From assembly GCA_018815145.1 (NCBI GenBank), contig JAHIYL010000082.1:1-10271 (forward strand): a stretch of 10,271 nt of DNA. The letters run 5' to 3'. Below, piece by piece: positions 6,312 through 10,271 of this stretch (its first letter is position 1; every line of letters begins with the position of its first letter). The position numbers and the translations under genes were made by a program. The notes under the pieces were generated by a model. It was given only the letters and a program-made list of their open reading frames with translations, ran no database searches and was not told the DNA's origin. Source of the stretch: Nanobdellota archaeon. Lineage in GTDB: Archaea; Nanobdellota; Nanobdellia; Woesearchaeales; GW2011-AR15.

Positions 6312-8060
6312 ATGAAATACAAGCTAAAAGAATTCAATGAGGCAGTTAATTATTACAAAAAAGAACTAAAAAAGGTAAAACCTACAAATATTTATGTCCA
6401 TGGCATGTATGAAGAAAAGGCATTTTTGTCTATAGCACCTCTTTCAAGAGCAGCGCATGATCTGAAGATAGATATGTTTGTATCTTATACAGACAGAAAA
6501 GAGAAGAATGTTTTGTTTGATGTTTGGAAAGCTTTTAAGAAAATTGTTGATAAGAACAAGGACCAGGATGCAAAAGTATTGGATGATTTCATCTCAATTG
6601 CTGATAAAAAAGCAAATGGGAAAATTAGGCCTCTGTTTAGGATACCAGATGTGATTATTGAAGCAGGAGAAACAAATTTTAAAGGGAGTCTGAAATTAGA
6701 CTACCAAACAGAGTGGTTTGTAAGTTATAAGGAAAAGAAGCTTGATGAGACTGCAAAGGCAATACTTGTGAATGTCATAAATCCGCAAAAAGAAGAAAGA
6801 GTCGGGGTCACGTTTGCACTAGTCCCTGCCAGCAGATGGGAAGAGCCGCTTGAAGATTATCTTGATTCATATGCAATTACAAAGGCTGTCGTGAAGAATG
6901 CAGCAAAAAAACATAAGATTCTAAGGATCGGCGCAGCAACACAGAGAAAATCGATGCTTGATAGCCCTGAGGCAATATCTGAGCTTAACCTTACTCTTCT
7001 TGGTTGTGAGTATTGCAAAGAAACGGGCGAACAAGTGTTTAAAGCATTCAAAATGCTGTCAGAGGTAATGAATCTTTCCAGAATAGAGCCAAACAATGCA
7101 ATATTTCAGGTCAGGGGAAAAGGTTATCATGGCAGGCATCATTTTGGAGAAAATATTGGGTATCCAACACCTGACGGAAAGTCGCGCTGGGATTCAGTGA
7201 CATCAATGCTCTACAAGTTTCCATGGTATCCGCAGACAGAGCATGATTCCAGAGACCCAAGTTCAAGGATTGGGTTTACTGAGACAGTTCCGATTGATGT
7301 TTTTATTGATTCTGTCTTGATTGACTATAAGGAGATGCGAGCAAAGAATGCCTGGATAAAGGCCCTGATGGACAAGTCTGAAAAGATTGTTGTGAAATCT
7401 CATATCAAGGAAGGATGTAATTTTGAAGTAGGCTTGGTAAAAAAAGATGGTTCACGAAGACAGGTCAAGGGAAGTGATTCTGATGCAAGATATCTTATTG
7501 ACCCAAAAGAAAAAAAATTGCATGTAGGCATGATGGCTAACATCCCAGGTGGAGAAGCCTTTACAACACCGGAATGGGTTGAAGGCAGGATAGTCGGTGA
7601 TGTTGTGATTTCGCTTGACAGAAGCTATATGCTTTCAGCAAAAAATCCAATTGTAATTGATGTTAAAAAGAATAAATATAAGATACTTTCAGGACAAAAA
7701 AAGATACTTGATAAATTGGATGAGAAGAAGAAGGATGCATGGAACAGACTGCTTGAACAGGAAAGGACAAAATCTGTGCCTGCTGCAATAGTAAAGATGA
7801 AAAAAGACAATTTCAACAATATAGGTGAATTTGCAATCAACACAAATCCTAAAGCAAGATTATGTGATTATCTGATTGTCAATGAAAAGATAGCTGATAT
7901 GATACATATTGCCTTAGGCTCGGGTTTTGAGGCTGACAGGGCAAGCGAGTACCATACTGATATAGTGATTGATTCCCCGAGGCAGAAACTGGATATATAT
8001 GGTGTTGATAAGAAAGGTCATGAGTATTGGATAATCAGGAAGGGAAGGATGGCTGTTTGA
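6312..8060 (+). CDS. M29-like metallo-aminopeptidase, enlarged form
   Basis: Probably removes N-terminal residues from peptides using a two-metal site, in the cytosol. The C-terminal third carries the M29 (aminopeptidase T/AmpS) pattern: NIPGGEAFTTPEWVEG (E415), NNIGEFAI (E506), IHIALG (H532) and YHTDIVI (H548, D550). These are the positions that bind metal in characterised members. The tyrosine that in those enzymes follows the histidine by seven residues is F539 here, by my alignment. At 582 residues it is about 170 longer than typical M29 enzymes of about 410. The N-terminal 60 residues still look like the family's first alpha/beta unit, so the extra length seems to lie between about 60 and 350, a stretch I do not recognise (QVRGKGYHGRHHFGEN at 266-281 is histidine-rich). 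Three of its arginine codons are CGN. Activity is inferred, not certain. Confidence 0.8.
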   Translation: MKYKLKEFNEAVNYYKKELKKVKPTNIYVHGMYEEKAFLSIAPLSRAAHDLKIDMFVSYTDRKEKNVLFDVWKAFKKIVDKNKDQDAKVLDDFISIADKKANGKIRPLFRIPDVIIEAGETNFKGSLKLDYQTEWFVSYKEKKLDETAKAILVNVINPQKEERVGVTFALVPASRWEEPLEDYLDSYAITKAVVKNAAKKHKILRIGAATQRKSMLDSPEAISELNLTLLGCEYCKETGEQVFKAFKMLSEVMNLSRIEPNNAIFQVRGKGYHGRHHFGENIGYPTPDGKSRWDSVTSMLYKFPWYPQTEHDSRDPSSRIGFTETVPIDVFIDSVLIDYKEMRAKNAWIKALMDKSEKIVVKSHIKEGCNFEVGLVKKDGSRRQVKGSDSDARYLIDPKEKKLHVGMMANIPGGEAFTTPEWVEGRIVGDVVISLDRSYMLSAKNPIVIDVKKNKYKILSGQKKILDKLDEKKKDAWNRLLEQERTKSVPAAIVKMKKDNFNNIGEFAINTNPKARLCDYLIVNEKIADMIHIALGSGFEADRASEYHTDIVIDSPRQKLDIYGVDKKGHEYWIIRKGRMAV

Positions 8061-8080
8061 AATCTATTTGGCTCATTCTC

Positions 8081-10024
8081 TTATTTTGTTCCATAGAACA
8101 ATATGGATGAATCACCAGAACGCTGACCAATGATTTGAGGATTAAATTTCCTAGATAGAGAACTTCCATTATTTAGCAATTCTCTTGCTTTTTGCTCAAG
8201 TTCAAACAATACTAGGTCAGTATAAAATTCAGTAATTTCATTGTTCAGGCGTTTTCTTTCTCTCCCTGCAAGTTTGACACTCAGATAAGCAGAGTTGGAC
8301 TTTGCTTCGGGTAATGGTCTCAATGAAGCGATCTGGTTATAGAGGGTCTCAAAAGCTTTTATTTCATCAATTCCTCCACTACCGTTTGTTTCTAATCCTT
8401 GATAACGTGCTTTTTCAGTGTAATAATCAAATAGTTTGATTGCAAAATATTGGGTAGTGATTGGATTGTCAAATTCATGATTCAACACTTTTTTTAACCA
8501 ATCGTGAGTGAATGTACGTTGTGAGGGAAATTTTATAGGTTGATACTTTGTTGGCATTCGATGTTCTGGAAAATTATTTGGAACAGTAATTAAGGGTTTT
8601 TCTTTTCCAGGATTCTTAATTTCATCGTTTTTGGCTTGGTGCAAACCATTGTTTAAATCACTTAATGCAGAACTGAGCCTTGATATTGCCTCTTCGTGAC
8701 TGCTTACTCCAATCTCAGAAAAAGGAGTGTATGCAACTCTGAAATTTATTTGGTCAATGAATTTTTCTGAAACAGCTTTTCCTATGTCAGCTACAAGAGA
8801 ATTTATTTTTACTGTTTCACCTCTTCCACTATCCCTATTAACAGGAACAGCAATATATGTTTCATCTCCTCCAAGATAACCTAGTACCTTGCCTCTTCCA
8901 AATTTGCTCTCAGCGATATTCAGGATTATTTCGTTGTACTGATGCAAGTTCACGTCGATACTTCTTAATAATTTTTTAAGGATTTTATCAATATTGTTCT
9001 GTGCACCTGGGCTGAGTTTTGAACCAGGTTGAAAATCATCTTGTGCATATATTTTAAGTATCTGCTTAGCTTTTGAGAGAATATCTTTTCGATTTAAGGT
9101 ATTAAGTCCAATTAGGTCAAAAGTCAGTATCTGGTAATCCTGGTTTGAATCAATCATTTGATTGTAAAATCTTGGTTTGGACAAAAAACCGCGTATCTTT
9201 GGTTCAAAAGATACAAGTCTCTTCAATGCTTCTGCGCATGACTCATCAATTTGTTGTTTATGTTTGATGCCGCTGAAAAAACTAGCTGCTTTTTCAGTGT
9301 CTAATTTGATTTCACGGCCCCATGATTCATCAGTTGTGCTTGTGTCAAATGTGTCCAGTACATTCAATAAATTATAGTACTTCAGTATATCAGCTTCAAC
9401 TTCCTGTTTGCTTATTTGAATATTCTTGGGATTAGTATTTCTTTTATAAGATGTTATCTCAATTGTGGCATCATGTCTTAAAGCATCAGCGAGCATACTA
9501 TTAAAGTCACTTGACCTGTCAAATATTCGTTCTCCTCTGTGTTCTTGTGTTATTGAAAATTCTACTCCAGTGAATGGGTCTGTCAATTCATATGTTGCAC
9601 CAAAACCAATTACATCACTTTTATATTTTTCATATATGGTTTTCATTAGACTTAAAGCTTCATAAAGGTCATCATAATTGAATGACTTTATTCTTTCATT
9701 GCCATTGCTACCAAACCCATATTTTATTTTTTGCTGAGCGAGTTTGATTGCAATTTCAGAGTGTGTCCTCATTAGCTGTAGATCACCACCATTTTGGGCT
9801 TTAGCCAATCCAAAATATAGATGATTTTCGATTCCCAAAGTCTCAGGTTCATCATCCAAATTTTGAGACATCATAAGTTTTAATCTGATTTCATTTTGAA
9901 TCTCTGTCGAAAAATTATCCAGAGGATTAAAACTAGAAAAAGGTGTAATGAAATCGTTTTTCAATACTTGTTCAAGCGTCATCTTTTTATTCCATTTTTT
10001 AGTATTTGGTCGAAACAAAGACAT
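8081..10024 (-). CDS. GGDEF-like nucleotidyl-cyclase palm protein of unknown role
   Basis: A 647-residue soluble protein that I recognise only in its centre. Residues 297-466 read as a GGDEF/polymerase-palm domain: ILTFDLIGLNTLN (D303 at the first metal-aspartate place and N311 exactly eight later, as in diguanylate cyclases), LGYLGGDETY (GGDE at 385-388) and a closing helix ALSDLNNGLHQAKN. The final Phe of GGDEF is Thr, no RxxD inhibitory site precedes the motif, and D303 to GGDE spans 82 residues against about 41 in PleD, implying an inserted lysine-rich segment at about 328-366. The N-terminal 290 and C-terminal 150 residues are mostly helical and unknown to me. About a third of its arginine codons are CGN (10 of 29 by my reading), against none in tyrA and the aminotransferase, which hints at transfer. 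It converges on the M29 gene with a 20-base gap and diverges from the cut-off gene at 10266. No ribosome binding site precedes it. Confidence 0.8.
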   Translation of the reverse strand: MSLFRPNTKKWNKKMTLEQVLKNDFITPFSSFNPLDNFSTEIQNEIRLKLMMSQNLDDEPETLGIENHLYFGLAKAQNGGDLQLMRTHSEIAIKLAQQKIKYGFGSNGNERIKSFNYDDLYEALSLMKTIYEKYKSDVIGFGATYELTDPFTGVEFSITQEHRGERIFDRSSDFNSMLADALRHDATIEITSYKRNTNPKNIQISKQEVEADILKYYNLLNVLDTFDTSTTDESWGREIKLDTEKAASFFSGIKHKQQIDESCAEALKRLVSFEPKIRGFLSKPRFYNQMIDSNQDYQILTFDLIGLNTLNRKDILSKAKQILKIYAQDDFQPGSKLSPGAQNNIDKILKKLLRSIDVNLHQYNEIILNIAESKFGRGKVLGYLGGDETYIAVPVNRDSGRGETVKINSLVADIGKAVSEKFIDQINFRVAYTPFSEIGVSSHEEAISRLSSALSDLNNGLHQAKNDEIKNPGKEKPLITVPNNFPEHRMPTKYQPIKFPSQRTFTHDWLKKVLNHEFDNPITTQYFAIKLFDYYTEKARYQGLETNGSGGIDEIKAFETLYNQIASLRPLPEAKSNSAYLSVKLAGRERKRLNNEITEFYTDLVLFELEQKARELLNNGSSLSRKFNPQIIGQRSGDSSILFYGTK

Positions 10025-10040
10025 TACTATTAATAAATTT

Positions 10041-10050
10041 TTTTATAATA
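10041..10050 (-). promoter_or_regulatory. TATA box of the GGDEF-like gene, leaderless or nearly so
   Basis: On the - strand this reads TATTATAAAA, about 20 bases before the ATG at 10024, with no GGTG-type site between. The transcript would begin at or next to the start codon. Confidence 0.5.
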
Positions 10051-10060
10051 ATTACTTTTG

Positions 10061-10078
10061 AATGATAACATTGTCATT
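10061..10078. repeat. 18-base palindrome next to the GGDEF-like promoter
   Basis: AATGATAACATTGTCATT folds as eight pairs (one G-T) around two bases. It sits about 10 bases upstream of the - strand TATA box, where archaeal activators commonly bind. A second TTGTCAT follows at 10083-10089, twelve bases after the one at 10071-10077. Confidence 0.4.
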
Positions 10079-10171
10079 TTTTTTGTCATGTTTTCAAGAT
10101 ATGCTTTTAGAACTTTTTTTGAAATTAACTATAAATCATTTTTATAAAAAGAGCCTATCCCTAAATTTTTG

Positions 10172-10252
10172 TAGTCGCTAAAATTCAAGTTTATAGACAA
10201 CAAATATATAAGTGAGTTCATCTTTAATAATCGTTGTTATTAGTCGATAAAA
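10172..10252 (+). repeat. Direct repeat TAGTCG(C/A)TAAAA
   Basis: Two copies, at 10172-10183 and 10241-10252, match at 11 of 12 bases and are 69 bases apart. The second ends just before the ribosome binding site of the next gene. They may be regulator half-sites. Confidence 0.35.
10202..10212 (+). promoter_or_regulatory. TATA box of the gene leaving the window
   Basis: AAATATATAAG is close to the archaeal TATA consensus and would start transcription near 10232. Another, TTTTTATAAAAAG at about 10139-10151, would give a start near 10172 and a longer leader. Confidence 0.55.
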
Positions 10253-10265
10253 AAGGTGAACTCAC
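10212..10265 (+). promoter_or_regulatory. 11-bp inverted repeat covering the ribosome binding site of the last gene
   Basis: GTGAGTTCATC at 10212-10222 pairs with GGTGAACTCAC at 10255-10265: nine perfect pairs, then a T-G wobble and a C-G. A smaller TAATAA/TTATTA repeat is nested inside (10225-10230 and 10237-10242). The right arm contains most of the ribosome binding site AGGTGA (10254-10259) and ends against the ATG. It could be an operator or, on a long transcript, a hairpin that hides the ribosome binding site. Confidence 0.5.
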
Positions 10266-10271
10266 ATGGAA
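10266..10271 (+). CDS. Start of a gene cut off by the window end
   Basis: Only ATG GAA is visible. It is accepted as a start because AGGTGA lies at 10254-10259, six bases upstream, and a near-consensus TATA box lies about 60 bases upstream. It diverges from the GGDEF-like gene and may be its functional partner. Its product cannot be known from here. Confidence 0.5.

Noticed and set aside
9177..9665. + strand 66-codon frames inside the GGDEF-like gene
   Set aside because: They are antisense to a long, motif-bearing coding region and have no start signals.
8081..10024. Cas10 / type III CRISPR polymerase
   Set aside because: There is a single palm with GGDE rather than GGDD, no HD nuclease motif, no zinc-finger cysteines, and no cas genes or repeats in the window.
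1..10271. Insertion sequences, attachment sites or CRISPR arrays
   Set aside because: No transposase or integrase motifs, no terminal inverted repeats with target duplications, and no regularly spaced repeats.

Overview
The window looks archaeal. Ribosome binding sites are of the GGTG(A/G)T type, several starts have no ribosome binding site but a TATA-like box 20-40 bases upstream, transcripts appear to end in plain oligo-T tracts, and arginine is coded mostly by AGA/AGG. The low GC content and the protein families fit an uncultivated archaeon, possibly of DPANN type, but the lineage cannot be fixed from this sequence.

Region 1 (1-4262, + strand) is a tyrosine block: a TyrA-type prephenate dehydrogenase, a PLP-dependent aminotransferase that overlaps it by 8 bases, and, behind its own promoter, a 676-residue tyrosyl-tRNA synthetase. 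The first two can turn prephenate into tyrosine and the third loads tyrosine on its tRNA. The synthetase is the most striking gene here. It is an in-frame fusion of an AlaX/AlaRS-type editing (SAD) domain, a YbaK/ProRS-INS-type deacylase domain, and a TyrRS catalytic domain that resembles plant and protist enzymes.

Region 2 (4263-4638) is a 376-base gap. It holds a possible small gene on the - strand that converges on tyrS, a 12-bp hairpin, a short tandem repeat, and the promoter of the next gene.

Region 3 (4639-8060, + strand) holds an M24B (Xaa-Pro) peptidase, a small two-helix membrane protein coupled to it through a TTG start, and an enlarged M29-like metallo-aminopeptidase. Together these suggest peptide turnover, perhaps partly at the membrane.

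Region 4 (8081-10271) holds a 647-residue - strand protein with a central GGDEF-like nucleotidyl-cyclase palm domain, unusual in archaea, flanked by domains I do not recognise. It is divergent from a gene of which only the first two codons are in the window. The 241 bases between them carry TATA-like boxes facing both ways, an 18-base palindrome, a direct repeat and an 11-bp inverted repeat whose right arm covers the ribosome binding site of the cut-off gene. This is the best candidate for an undescribed, perhaps nucleotide-signalling, system.
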